Shown in pieces: positions 47,164 to 56,157 of a stretch of 64,000 nt of DNA. The DNA comes from Curvibacter sp. CHRR-16 (GTDB lineage: Bacteria > Pseudomonadota > Gammaproteobacteria > Burkholderiales > Burkholderiaceae_C). Where the stretch lies: positions 638,464-702,463 of the forward strand of contig NZ_JAHCSH010000002.1 in NCBI RefSeq assembly GCF_018474005.1, given 5' to 3'. Below the pieces are notes generated by a model. It was not told the origin of the DNA. It saw only the letters and a list, made by a program, of their open reading frames with translations, and ran no database searches. The position numbers and the translations under genes are program-made. Within the stretch, counting starts at the first letter, position 1; every line of letters begins with the position of its first letter.

Positions 47164-48120
47164 ATGATCAACGTCACCCTCCACAATTTTGAAGCCGAAG
47201 TCATCCAAGCCTCTTTCGAGGTACCTGTTCTGGTGGACTTCTGGGCCCCCTGGTGCGGCCCCTGCAAGGTCATTGGCCCCCTGCTGGAAAAGCTGGAAAC
47301 CGACTACGCTGGCCGCTTCAAGCTGGTCAAAATCGACTCCGACCAAGAGCAGCAACTGGCCGGAGCCTTTGGCATCCGCAGCATCCCCACTTGCATCTTG
47401 CTGATGGAAGGCAAGCCCGTGGATGGCTTTGCCGGGGCACTACCCGAAGGCCAGCTCAAGGCCTTTTTGGACAAGCACCTGCCATCGGCCGACGAACTGG
47501 CCGCTGACAGCGACGCCGACGAAGCCCAAGCACTGGCCGCCGCTGGCGACACCGATGCCGCGCTGGCCAAGCTGCAAGAAGCCCTGCAACTGAACCCCGC
47601 CAACGACGACGCCCGCTACGACTACGTGCGCCTGCTGATGGAACTGGGCGAACTGCAAGAAGCCCAAATCGCGCTGCAGCCCAAGCTGGTCGAAATCCCC
47701 AAACAACTGCGCTTTGAAGCGCTGGGTTTGTACATAGACGCCATCCAGGCCGTGCAGCAAGACCCGCGTTCAAACTGGTCGCCCGAGGAGTTTGACGCCG
47801 CCATTGCCGCCAACAAGCGCGACTTTGACACCCGCCTCGCCAAAGCCCGCCTGCTGTGGGTGGCCGGCCACTGGACACAGGCCATGGACGAGTTGCTGGA
47901 AATCATCATGCGCGACAAAGCCTGGAACGACGCCCTGCCCCGCCGCACCATGGTCGCCATCTTGGAACTACTGACCCCGCCCAAGCCCAAAGCCCAAGCC
48001 AACGAAGTTGGCAAGAGCGCTGGCGGCATCGAAGTGCTGGGCCGCGCCGTGGTGGAAGAAGACCCGCAAGCGCAGTTGGTATCCACCTACCGCCGCAAGC
48101 TGAGCATGGCGCTCAATTAA
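47164..48120 (+). CDS. cnoX: Thioredoxin-TPR co-chaperone, CnoX/YbbN type
   Basis: 318 residues. The thioredoxin domain (1-108) has an intact WCGPC active site, whereas E. coli YbbN has lost one cysteine, so this one may be redox active as well as a holdase. The rest is TPR-like (about 115-300): [31 protein letters not shown]. CnoX passes oxidation-damaged proteins to GroEL or DnaK. It diverges from purE with 41 bases between start codons. Confidence 0.9.
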   Translation: MINVTLHNFEAEVIQASFEVPVLVDFWAPWCGPCKVIGPLLEKLETDYAGRFKLVKIDSDQEQQLAGAFGIRSIPTCILLMEGKPVDGFAGALPEGQLKAFLDKHLPSADELAADSDADEAQALAAAGDTDAALAKLQEALQLNPANDDARYDYVRLLMELGELQEAQIALQPKLVEIPKQLRFEALGLYIDAIQAVQQDPRSNWSPEEFDAAIAANKRDFDTRLAKARLLWVAGHWTQAMDELLEIIMRDKAWNDALPRRTMVAILELLTPPKPKAQANEVGKSAGGIEVLGRAVVEEDPQAQLVSTYRRKLSMALN

Positions 48121-48142
48121 GTGACAGCTGCAGGCTGCCCAC

Positions 48143-48604
48143 CTACCGTGGGTGCGCCTGCTGCCACGCCTCCAACAGCACACCCATGGCAGGCGGGTTG
48201 CCTTCGTACTGCAACGCCTGCGGCGGTATCTCTACCCACCCTTGCTTACTTGCCGTCCACACATGGGCCACGGGTTGCAAGGTACTGGTTTCGCTCAGCG
48301 TGCCAGGTTTGATGCTCATGAACTCGGTTTGCCCTAGCAACTGGTGGAACAAGCGTGTGCCGCACACTGGGCAAAAGCGGCACGCCATCTGCCGCCCTGA
48401 TGGGGTGACGCGCACCCACTCCTGCACTGCACCTGTGTGCAGCTGAACACTGGGGTGCTTGATCCACAAGGCCATGCCAAAGGCACTGACCGATTGGCGC
48501 TGGCACTCGGTGCAGTGGCACACAAACAAGGTTGCGGCTTCACCCTGCACGCTGTAGTGCACGTGACCGCATTGGCATTGGCCGGTGAAGGTATTGGTGA
48601 TCAT
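48143..48604 (-). CDS. GFA-family (CENP-V/GFA domain) zinc protein
   Basis: About 153 residues. Cysteine pairs fit the GFA domain: GQCQCGHVHY, CHCTECQRQS and CPVCGTRLF bind two zinc ions. The founding member was called a glutathione-dependent formaldehyde-activating enzyme, but most members have no proven function. The start is either ATG 48610 or 48604; AAGGA is seven bases from the second and too close to the first. Convergent with cnoX. The neighbouring argP is only 13 bases upstream. Confidence 0.85.
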   Translation of the reverse strand: MITNTFTGQCQCGHVHYSVQGEAATLFVCHCTECQRQSVSAFGMALWIKHPSVQLHTGAVQEWVRVTPSGRQMACRFCPVCGTRLFHQLLGQTEFMSIKPGTLSETSTLQPVAHVWTASKQGWVEIPPQALQYEGNPPAMGVLLEAWQQAHPR

Positions 48605-48617
48605 GCTCATGTCCTTT

Positions 48618-49514
48618 TCATTGCACCAAGCTGCGTTTGGCCGCCGCCACAATGTGCGCTGACAGCTCCTGCAGCACGGCCGAAGCGGCGCGGGTTTGTT
48701 GCCAGTACAGGGGCACATCCAGCGCGGTATCGGGCACCAGCTCGACCAAGCTGCCATCGGCCAGATAAGGGGCGATGAACTCCTCCACATGCATGCCCCA
48801 GCCCATGCCTGCCAGTGAGGCCGTGGCAAAGGCCTGGGGCGATGGCAGCGTGTGGTGCGGCAACTCCACATGGCGGTGGCACAGGCGCTGCACCCAGCGC
48901 GCTTGCAGTTCGTCTTTGGTGTTGAACACCAAGCTGGGCGCACGTGCCAGCGTGCCAGCCCCCACCCCAGTGGCAAAGTAACGCCCCACAAAGGCCGGGC
49001 TGGCGGCGGCACGGTAGCGCATGGCCCCCAGCCGCACCGCGTTGCAGCCCGCCATGGGGCGCGACTGGCTGCTGACTGCCGCCAGCACCGTGCCTTGGCG
49101 CAGCCAGGTGGCAGTGTGGTCTTGGTCGTCTACTGCCACGTCCAGCAGCACCGGGGCTTGCGCGGCGTAGCTGGCCAATGCAGGAGCCAACCAGGTGGAT
49201 AGGCTGTCGGCATTCACCGCTACGTGCAGGGTCACGCGCACGGCTTCGTCCGCATGGAGCGCTGGCAGCGCCTGCTGCAAGTCTTGCTCCAGCAGGCGCA
49301 CCCGGTCGGCGTGCTGGCACAGGCGGCGGCCCATGTCGGTCGCGCGGCAAGGCTGGGCACGCACCACCAACGCAGCGCCCACGCGCTCTTCCAGCAGGCG
49401 AATGCGCTGCGATATAGCCGATGGCGTGACATGCAGGCTGCGCGCCGCCCGCTCAAAGCTGCCTTCGCGCACCACGGCAGCCAATGCAAACAAAGACTCG
49501 TAATCCAACTGCAC
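48618..49514 (-). CDS. argP: ArgP/LysG-type LysR regulator of lysine/arginine export
   Basis: 298 residues starting at GTG 49514 (VQLDYESLFALAAVVREGSFERAARSLHV), with AGGA eight bases upstream; longer upstream frames are rejected. The winged HTH contains PSAISQRIRLLEERVG. It is divergent from a LysE exporter across 71 bases, the classical lysG-lysE/argP-argO arrangement, in which the regulator activates the exporter when lysine or arginine accumulates. Confidence 0.92.
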   Translation of the reverse strand: MQLDYESLFALAAVVREGSFERAARSLHVTPSAISQRIRLLEERVGAALVVRAQPCRATDMGRRLCQHADRVRLLEQDLQQALPALHADEAVRVTLHVAVNADSLSTWLAPALASYAAQAPVLLDVAVDDQDHTATWLRQGTVLAAVSSQSRPMAGCNAVRLGAMRYRAAASPAFVGRYFATGVGAGTLARAPSLVFNTKDELQARWVQRLCHRHVELPHHTLPSPQAFATASLAGMGWGMHVEEFIAPYLADGSLVELVPDTALDVPLYWQQTRAASAVLQELSAHIVAAAKRSLVQ

Positions 49515-49585
49515 TGAAGTTTTCCTAAAGTAGAAACAGAAAAGATAGTTTGTCTTTATTTGTCTAGCGCGGCAAGCTACGCACC

Positions 49586-50233
49586 ATGAATGACACAACA
49601 AGCTGGACAGCACTGAGCACCATGGGGCAAGGCATGGCCTTGAGTTTGGGATTGATCGTGGCCATTGGCGCGCAAAACGCCTTTGTGCTGCGCCAAGGCC
49701 TGCGCCGCGAACACGTGGGCAGCGTGGTGCTGTTTTGCATGGTGGGTGATGCATTGCTCATGAGCGCAGGTGTGCTGGGAATGGCCCAGTTGCTGGGCGA
49801 GCAGCCTCAGCTCACCCGACTGCTGGGCTGGGGTGGTGCGCTGTTCTTGGCTGTCTACGGGCTGCGCGCCCTAAACCGTGCCCTACACCGTGCCCGCCAG
49901 CCCCAGGCCTTGCAGGCTGCGGCAGACCCTGCGCCTGCCAGCCGCGCCGTGGTGCTGGCACAGGCTGCCGCCTTCACGCTGCTCAACCCGCATGTGTACT
50001 TGGATACCGTGGTGCTGGTGGGCAGCCTAGGCGCGCAACACCCCGCTGCCATGCGCGGGTGGTTTGTGGCGGGTGGCAGCTTGGGCAGCGCCTTGTGGTT
50101 CGCCTTGCTGGGCTATGGCGCAGGCCAGCTAGCGCCCGTGTTTGCCAAACCGAAAGCATGGCTATACCTAGACGCGCTGGTGGGGCTGACCATGCTGGGG
50201 ATGGCGGTGGCCCTGGTGTGCAAGCAACCGTGA
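49586..50233 (+). CDS. lysE: LysE/ArgO family amino-acid exporter
   Basis: 215 residues with six membrane helices. LSLGLIVAIGAQNAFVLRQGL is the family signature, and TLLNPHVYLDTVVLVGSLGAQ is the conserved middle segment. It exports basic amino acids, protecting against excess lysine, arginine or canavanine. Its divergent partner argP supports the assignment. Confidence 0.93.
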   Translation: MNDTTSWTALSTMGQGMALSLGLIVAIGAQNAFVLRQGLRREHVGSVVLFCMVGDALLMSAGVLGMAQLLGEQPQLTRLLGWGGALFLAVYGLRALNRALHRARQPQALQAAADPAPASRAVVLAQAAAFTLLNPHVYLDTVVLVGSLGAQHPAAMRGWFVAGGSLGSALWFALLGYGAGQLAPVFAKPKAWLYLDALVGLTMLGMAVALVCKQP

Positions 50234-50243
50234 TCGTGTCGAA

Positions 50244-50630
50244 TTAAGCCATGGCCTTGTGAGTCAACACGGCATGCGTTTTCCCCATGCGCTCCGTGGC
50301 CAGCACTTGTTGCACATTGAGGCTCGCAATGGAAACACCGACATCAATCGGTATGCCGCCACTGAGCTGAAGCGCCATGTAACGGCCACAACTGACGCGC
50401 AAGAAAGAAGCGAAGTTCTCCACCTCGCCACATTCTTCCACCAACTCGTCATACAGTTTGGTGCATAGCTGGGGCACACTCATGCTGTCGCGTGTGGCGA
50501 TTTCTTGCAGCACCTGCCAAAACAGATTTTCAAGCTTGATACTGGTCACCACCCCATGCAAGCGCACAGAACGGGAGCGACTTTCGTACAAACGGGGGTC
50601 TGCACTGATAAAGACTTGGCACATATCCAT
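50244..50630 (-). CDS. Ribbon-helix-helix domain protein
   Basis: About 128 residues. MCQVFISADPRLYESRSRSVRLHGVVTSIKLENLFWQVLQEIA and the following SVPQLCTKLYDELVEE match the RHH_4-type family common in betaproteobacteria. The C-terminal third ends in a region without a known fold. It likely binds DNA as a dimer; the target is unknown. Start ATG 50630 or ATG 50624 (GGAGG nine bases upstream of the latter). Adjacent to the DJ-1 gene on the same strand, 46 bases apart, with a 12-base palindrome (50647-50658) between them. Confidence 0.78.
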   Translation of the reverse strand: MDMCQVFISADPRLYESRSRSVRLHGVVTSIKLENLFWQVLQEIATRDSMSVPQLCTKLYDELVEECGEVENFASFLRVSCGRYMALQLSGGIPIDVGVSIASLNVQQVLATERMGKTHAVLTHKAMA

Positions 50631-50676
50631 CTCCCTCCAAAGTCCACCACCATGGTGGGCAGCCCCCCATAGGGTG

Positions 50677-51258
50677 TCAATGGGAAATACGTGTGCCCAA
50701 CACGGCCAAGAACTGGGCAATCCACGCTGGGTGTGCCGGCCATGCAGGCGCAGAAACCAAGTTGCCATCGGTCACAGCACTATCTACTGCAATATCGGCA
50801 TACACCCCTCCGGCCAGCTCAACCTCCGCTTGACAAGCCGGATAGGCTGAACAACGCCGACCCTTGAGTACCCCTGCCCCGGCCAACAACTGTGCTGCAT
50901 GGCAAATGGCCGCCACTGGTTTGTTGGCTGCAAAGAAGTGCTGCACCATGGTGACCACCGTAGGATTGGTGCGCAAGTATTCAGGGCCACGGCCACCGGG
51001 CAATACCAATGCATCGTAGTGCTCGGCTTTAACGTCCGCAAAGCTGGCATTCAGGACAAAGTTGTGCCCTGGTTTTTCGCTGTAGGTCTGCGCTCCCTCA
51101 AAGTCGTGAATGGCGGTTTTGATGTGCTCGCCCATCGCCTTGTTGGGGCACACCGCATGCACCGTATGCCCCACCGCAAGCAAGGCTTGGAAGGGCACCA
51201 TGGTTTCATAGTCCTCACAGTAGTCGCCACAAATCATCAAAATTTTTTTGCCAGACAT
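50677..51258 (-). CDS. DJ-1/PfpI family protein
   Basis: 193 residues of the class I glutamine-amidotransferase-like fold. The nucleophile elbow is AAICHAAQLLAGAG with the conserved cysteine. It also has DALVLPGGRGPEYL and the opening KILMICGDYCEDYETMVPFQAL. Members act as proteases, chaperones or deglycases; the specific role is unknown. GAGGAG is six bases before ATG 51258. Confidence 0.9.
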   Translation of the reverse strand: MSGKKILMICGDYCEDYETMVPFQALLAVGHTVHAVCPNKAMGEHIKTAIHDFEGAQTYSEKPGHNFVLNASFADVKAEHYDALVLPGGRGPEYLRTNPTVVTMVQHFFAANKPVAAICHAAQLLAGAGVLKGRRCSAYPACQAEVELAGGVYADIAVDSAVTDGNLVSAPAWPAHPAWIAQFLAVLGTRISH

Positions 51259-51363
51259 GGCATCTCCTCGTGTTGTTATGGGAGACCCATTGTTGGACGC
51301 AGTGCACACTGGGTGGTAGTAGCTGGATGTGACATACCAACCATGCTCCGACTCCAGCGTTCA

Positions 51364-52725
51364 CTACAAGCGCTGCAGCAACTCCAATGTGGCAAAGCCA
51401 TCGGCGGCCAGGCCTTGGCTGCTTTGGTAGCGGCGGATGCAGCTGCGGGTGGCAGCGCCTGCTATGCCATCGGGGGTGCCGCAGTCAAAGCCTTGGGCGT
51501 TGAGCGCTTGCTGCAGGGCCAGCACTTGGCTACGCGAGAGCGGCTGCTGATCGCGCGGCCAAGCGGCTTGCACAGCGGGGCCATTGGCCAAGCGCTGGGC
51601 CAGCAGGCTGATGGCCAGCGCGTAGCTGGTGGCGTTGTTGTAGCGCAGGATGGTGCGGAAGTTGTTGCCAATCAAAAAGGCCGGGCCGCGTGCGCCAGCG
51701 GGCAGCAAGATGGTGGCATCGGCCAATGCGGGCAGTTGCTTGCCATCCATGGCGCTCACCCCTTTGTCGGCCCACTGCTCGCTGGACAAGCGGGTGTCGG
51801 TGCTGGCGTAATCAAAGCCTGCGGGCAAGCGCACCTCAAGGCCCCACACTTGGTCGGCCTTCCAGCCCGAGTGGGCGATGAAGTTGGCGGTGGAGGCCAT
51901 CACGTCGGGGATGCTGCCCCAAATATCGCGCCGCCCGTCACCATCGGCGTCCACGGCGTGGGCCACGTAGACGGTGGGCAAAAACTGGGTTTGCCCCATG
52001 GCTCCAGCCCACGAACCCAGCATGTGGGAGCGGTCAATATCGCCGTTTTGCACGATGGTGAGCGCAGCCATGAGCTGGCTGCGTGCCCACGCTTCGCGCC
52101 GCCCCTCAAAGCCCAGCGTGGCCAGTGCGTCGATGGTGGGGATATCGCCCGTGTAGGTGCCAAAACTGCTTTCCACCCCCCAAATGGCCACCAGCACCTC
52201 GGCAGGCACCCCATAGCGGGTGGCAATGGGGCCCAGCACAGCGCTGAGCTGGCGCAGCTTGTCTTGGCCACGCGCCACCCGTTGGGCGGAGACGGCGCTG
52301 TCCAAGTAGTCCCACACGGGGCGGCTGAATTCGGGCTGCACCTTGTCGGCCTGCACCACCTGAGGTAGGTAGCGCACGGTGTCCAAGGCGGCGTGCAGCG
52401 TGGCCTCGCCAATGCCTGCTGCACGGGCACTGCTGCGAAACGCATCAACCCAGCGGGCAAATTGCTGGGCACGCTCGGCCGCGGAGAGGGGCGCAGAAGC
52501 AGGGGCTGAAGGCGTGGATGACGCAGCGGGTACTGCGGGCGCAGAGGTCGATCCTGCCGGCGGAACGGGGGCCGAGGAGGGCCCCAGCACGGGAGCCGGG
52601 TTGGCCGACTGCCCCAAGGACAACACGGAGCAGCCAGAGAGCAGCGCCACACACACCAGCAGGGCTATTGGCAAGCCCCAGTGCGGGGCTGCCGACCCTG
52701 GTGCCACGTGCTGCACGCCGCCCAT
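51364..52725 (-). CDS. MltB-type lytic murein transglycosylase with C-terminal PG-binding domain
   Basis: About 453 residues. The signal ends at a lipobox (LLSGC), followed by a Pro/Ala/Ser linker of about 45 residues. The SLT_2 catalytic domain contains AIWGVESSFGTYTG, which holds the catalytic glutamate, and GAMGQTQFLPTVY. A peptidoglycan_binding_1 domain occupies the last 60 residues (ALQQALNAQGFDCGTPDGIAG). The start is ambiguous: TTG 52761 overlaps the purC stop by four bases, while ATG 52725 has a G-rich site upstream and is preferred. Confidence 0.88.
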   Translation of the reverse strand: MGGVQHVAPGSAAPHWGLPIALLVCVALLSGCSVLSLGQSANPAPVLGPSSAPVPPAGSTSAPAVPAASSTPSAPASAPLSAAERAQQFARWVDAFRSSARAAGIGEATLHAALDTVRYLPQVVQADKVQPEFSRPVWDYLDSAVSAQRVARGQDKLRQLSAVLGPIATRYGVPAEVLVAIWGVESSFGTYTGDIPTIDALATLGFEGRREAWARSQLMAALTIVQNGDIDRSHMLGSWAGAMGQTQFLPTVYVAHAVDADGDGRRDIWGSIPDVMASTANFIAHSGWKADQVWGLEVRLPAGFDYASTDTRLSSEQWADKGVSAMDGKQLPALADATILLPAGARGPAFLIGNNFRTILRYNNATSYALAISLLAQRLANGPAVQAAWPRDQQPLSRSQVLALQQALNAQGFDCGTPDGIAGAATRSCIRRYQSSQGLAADGFATLELLQRL

Positions 52726-52757
52726 AGGCTGCACCCCGCTCCCGATCACGTTCCCGC

Positions 52758-53663
52758 TCAAGCCGTCAGGCGTGTGAGCGCCTCTTGGTACTTGGCGGCG
52801 GTTTTGGCGATCACGTCCTGCGGCACGCGTGGTGCGGGTGGGGTTTTGTCCCAGGGCTTGCCGTCGATGCGCACTTGCTCCAGCCAGTCGCGCACAAACT
52901 GCTTGTCGTAGCTGGGGGGGTTGGAACCCACTTGGTAGCTTTCCAGCGGCCAGTAGCGACTGGAGTCGGGCGTCAGCACCTCGTCCATCAGCGTCAGGGT
53001 GCCGTCTTGATCGATACCAAATTCAAACTTGGTGTCGGCAATGATGATGCCCTTGGTCAGCGCAAACTCGGCAGCGGCCTTGTACAGCGCAATGCTGATG
53101 TCGCGGATTTGGGCGGCCAGCTCGGGGCCCACCATCTCGGCGCTGCGCTCGAAGGTGATGTTTTCATCGTGCTCGCCCACAGCGGCCTTGGCAGCGGGGG
53201 TGTAGATGGGCTCGGGCAGCTTGGAGGCGTTTTGCAAACCTGCGGGCAACTGCACGCCGCAGACCGCGCCGTTCTCTTGGTATTCCTTCCAGCCACTGCC
53301 TGCCAAATAGCCACGCACCACGGCCTCGATGGGTACGGGCTTGAGGCGCTTGACCAGCATGGAGCGGCCTTGCACTTGGGGCAACTCGGCAGCGGTGACC
53401 GCGCTTTCTGGGGCATCACCAGTCAGGTGGTTGGGGCAAATGTTGGCGCCATTGGGGCCGAGTTTGTCGAACCAGAACAGGGCCATTTGGGTCAACAAAG
53501 CGCCCTTGCCGGGGATGGGCTCGCCCATGATGACGTCAAAAGCGGACAGGCGGTCGCTGGCGACCATGAGGATGCGATCCTCTCCAACGGCATAGTTGTC
53601 ACGCACCTTGCCACGCGCCAGCAGCGGCAAAGACAAGGACGAGGTGTGTACGGCAGTAGTCAT
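52758..53663 (-). CDS. purC: Phosphoribosylaminoimidazole-succinocarboxamide synthase
   Basis: 301 residues; SAICAR synthetase, joining CAIR and aspartate with ATP. It begins [49 protein letters not shown] and [32 protein letters not shown] are the family's signature blocks. The long form (about 300) is usual in proteobacteria of this group. It lies 29 bases after ssb. Confidence 0.96.
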   Translation of the reverse strand: MTTAVHTSSLSLPLLARGKVRDNYAVGEDRILMVASDRLSAFDVIMGEPIPGKGALLTQMALFWFDKLGPNGANICPNHLTGDAPESAVTAAELPQVQGRSMLVKRLKPVPIEAVVRGYLAGSGWKEYQENGAVCGVQLPAGLQNASKLPEPIYTPAAKAAVGEHDENITFERSAEMVGPELAAQIRDISIALYKAAAEFALTKGIIIADTKFEFGIDQDGTLTLMDEVLTPDSSRYWPLESYQVGSNPPSYDKQFVRDWLEQVRIDGKPWDKTPPAPRVPQDVIAKTAAKYQEALTRLTA

Positions 53664-53692
53664 GCAAAAAACCAGAAAAGCGAAAAAACAGA

Positions 53693-54196
53693 TCAGAACG
53701 GAATGTCGTCGTCCATGTCGTCAAAGCCGCTAGCGGGGCGGGGAGCCGGGGCTTGGCGGGCGGGGGCTGCTGCGGGCGCGCGGGGAGCCGCTGCGGCTGG
53801 TGCACGGCGGGGGGCGGGAGCGGCGGAGCCATCGTCCATGTCAGATGGTGCGCCCATGCCTTCGCGGCCACCGAGCAACTGCAGTTCGGTGGCGATGATG
53901 TCCACCGTGTTGCGCTCTTGGCCGCTTTGGTCGGTGTATTTGCCGTATTTGAGGCGGCCTTCCACGTACACGGGGCGGCCTTTTTTCACGTATTCACCTG
54001 CAATCTCTGCCAAACGGTCATAAAACGTGACGCGGTGCCACTGGGTGTCTTCCACGGTTTCGCCGCTGTTGCGGTCTTTGCGGCGGCTGGTGGTGGCGAT
54101 GCTGACGTTGGCAACCGCTTGGCCAGAGGGCATGTAGCGAATTTCGGGATCACGGCCACAGTTGCCGATCAGTATGACTTTATTGACGGACGCCAT
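53693..54196 (-). CDS. ssb: Single-stranded DNA-binding protein
   Basis: 167 residues. The OB fold (1-110) has [36 protein letters not shown]. The disordered linker is rich in Ala, Pro and Arg (about 122-155). The acidic tip DDMDDDIPF recruits partner proteins. A typical tetrameric SSB. ssb close to uvrA is a frequent pairing, though here an MFS gene and a DoxX gene lie between them. Confidence 0.96.
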   Translation of the reverse strand: MASVNKVILIGNCGRDPEIRYMPSGQAVANVSIATTSRRKDRNSGETVEDTQWHRVTFYDRLAEIAGEYVKKGRPVYVEGRLKYGKYTDQSGQERNTVDIIATELQLLGGREGMGAPSDMDDGSAAPAPRRAPAAAAPRAPAAAPARQAPAPRPASGFDDMDDDIPF

Positions 54197-54220
54197 AGGT
54201 ATCTACTCCAAATAAGGGGG

Positions 54221-55477
54221 CTAGTGTAAGGCCGTGCCGCTGCGCGCAGCAGGGGTCTGCATGCCCCAAGCCACAGCCAACCACAGCAGCATAGCCAGCG
54301 TGCCGAGCGCAAACAAGACCTGTGCGCCGTGGCGTTGCACCACCCACCCGCCGACGGCCCCGCCGATGAAGAAGCCCAGCGATTGCAAGGTGTTGTACAC
54401 GCCCATGGCCGTGCCCCGCACGGCTGGGGGGGCCAAGCGGGATACCAAACTGGGCTGGCTGGCTTCCAGCACGTTAAAGCCGCAGAAAAACACAAACATG
54501 AGTGTTCCCAGCCAAGCCAACGAGGCGCTGTGCGCACTGGACACACTCAGGCACAGGCCCAGTTGCACCAAAGCCACCATGCCTATGGCCACCAGAAAGA
54601 CCGCGCGCAGATAGCCCTTGCGCTCCAAGCGGAACAGGCTGGCCCCCATCAGCACAAAAGACAGCAGCACGGTGGGCAGGTAGACCTGCCAGTGCTGGGC
54701 TTTGGGCAAGCCTGCCTGCACCAGCATGGCGGGCACGGCCATCCACATGGCTAGCTGCACCGCGTGCAAGACCATGACGCCACCATTCAAACGCAGCAAT
54801 GCGGGGTTGCGCAGCACCTGCAGCAAGGCCGCACCAGGACTGGGTGCCCCCGTAGCGTGGCGGATTGGTTCTGCAGGCACCACCCAGCGCACCACGGCCA
54901 TGCCTGCCAAGGCCAGCGTGGCCGTCATGGCAAACAAGCCATGCAAGCCCCACCAACTATTGAGCACAGGCGAGAGCACCAAGGACAGCGCGAACACCAG
55001 CCCTATGCTGCCCCCCACCACCGCCATGGCTTTGGTGCGCACCGCGTCGCGCGTTTGGTCGGCCAGCAAAGCCGTGACGGCCGCCGAAATAGCGCCTGCC
55101 CCCTGCAAAGCGCGCCCCAGAATCAAGCCATCCAAACTGGTAGCCAGTGCAGCCAAGGTACTGCCCAGCACAAATACCGATAACCCAGCATAAATGACCG
55201 GCTTGCGGCCAAAGCGGTCTGCGGCAATGCCAAAAGGAATTTGCAGCAAAGCCTGCGTGAGGCCATAGATGCCCATGGCCAAGCCCACGCGGGCAACATC
55301 GTCGCCGCCGGGGTATTTGCGTGCTTCCAAGGCGAACACGGGCAGCACGATGAACAGGCCCAACATGCGCAGGGCAAAAATCAGGGCCAAGGTGAGTGAC
55401 GCACGGCGCTCTGCGGGCGTCATGCGGTGGGAACTGGAGTCGCTGAGTAGGGCTTCTTGCGTCTGTGACAACTGCAT
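54221..55477 (-). CDS. MFS transporter
   Basis: About 418 residues with 12 membrane helices. The first MFS loop motif is GIAADRFGRKPVIYAGL. FALRMLGLFIVLPVFALEA and the second-half PPAVRGTAMGVYNTLQSLGFF resemble YajR-type or drug-efflux carriers; the substrate is unknown. The start may be ATG 55477 or ATG 55423. The ORF continues upstream without good signals. This place between ssb and uvrA is common in the family. Confidence 0.88.
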   Translation of the reverse strand: MQLSQTQEALLSDSSSHRMTPAERRASLTLALIFALRMLGLFIVLPVFALEARKYPGGDDVARVGLAMGIYGLTQALLQIPFGIAADRFGRKPVIYAGLSVFVLGSTLAALATSLDGLILGRALQGAGAISAAVTALLADQTRDAVRTKAMAVVGGSIGLVFALSLVLSPVLNSWWGLHGLFAMTATLALAGMAVVRWVVPAEPIRHATGAPSPGAALLQVLRNPALLRLNGGVMVLHAVQLAMWMAVPAMLVQAGLPKAQHWQVYLPTVLLSFVLMGASLFRLERKGYLRAVFLVAIGMVALVQLGLCLSVSSAHSASLAWLGTLMFVFFCGFNVLEASQPSLVSRLAPPAVRGTAMGVYNTLQSLGFFIGGAVGGWVVQRHGAQVLFALGTLAMLLWLAVAWGMQTPAARSGTALH

Positions 55478-55551
55478 ACAACCTGCTAAACCTGTGGAAT
55501 GCAAACCCTACATTGTTCCTTAGATTGCGACTCCCGCCGCCACGGTTTGGT

Positions 55552-55983
55552 TTACTGCGATTTTTGGAGGCGCTTGAACTCCACCAGCGCTATGGACAGT
55601 GCGGTCAAGCCCCAAAAAACAGGGTACTCGTAGCCCCCGGTATTCCACGTCCAGCCAAAGCCCTTGACCACCTGCAAGGCATACACCGCCATGGCCATGA
55701 CTGCGGCGGCCCCCAGTGCAGCCCAGCGCGTGCAAATTCCCAGCACCAAGGCTGCGCCTGTCCCCAACTCGGCAGCGGCAGCCAACACCAGCCACAGCTC
55801 AGGCGGCTGAAAACCGGCTTTGGCGAAGAAACCCACAATGGCAGGGTTAAGCCCTGCTGCCGTGAACTTACCAAACGCATGCGGGAACATGAACAACCCG
55901 CAAACGATGCGGAGAAGATTGTGGCCATTGGTCAACACAAAATTGGCGGGAACGATGCGGAAATCTTCTCTGCGGACAAACAT
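55552..55983 (-). CDS. DoxX-family membrane protein
   Basis: 143 residues with four membrane helices. NLLRIVCGLFMFPHAFGKF is the DoxX start helix. It continues FFAKAGFQPPELWLVLAAAAELGTGAALVLGI, typical of DoxX/SURF4-like proteins with roles in redox or sulfur metabolism that are mostly unassigned. AGGAG lies six bases before ATG 55983. It diverges from uvrA across 174 bases, in which no clear SOS box was noticed. Confidence 0.88.
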   Translation of the reverse strand: MFVRREDFRIVPANFVLTNGHNLLRIVCGLFMFPHAFGKFTAAGLNPAIVGFFAKAGFQPPELWLVLAAAAELGTGAALVLGICTRWAALGAAAVMAMAVYALQVVKGFGWTWNTGGYEYPVFWGLTALSIALVEFKRLQKSQ

Positions 55984-56157
55984 ACTGAACTCCTATTTCA
56001 TTCATACAGTGCAGGTCGATCATCCTTAAATCCGGGGGGCTGCAGATTGACGCGCATCAACGACACACCAAGTGCCCCGCTTATGCGCTATACAGGCCAA
56101 GATTCGCTTTTGGTGTAGGTTTAACTATCATGGTGGGTTACTCGCTGGAGCCCCACT

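Noticed and set aside
50647..50658. Perfect palindrome CCACCATGGTGG between the RHH and DJ-1 genes as an operator
   Set aside because: One 12-base palindrome in a GC-rich gap is weak evidence and could arise by chance; it is mentioned only as context for the RHH gene.
55984..56157. SOS (LexA) box in front of uvrA
   Set aside because: I looked for a CTGT-n8-ACAG type site in the divergent region and saw no convincing match.
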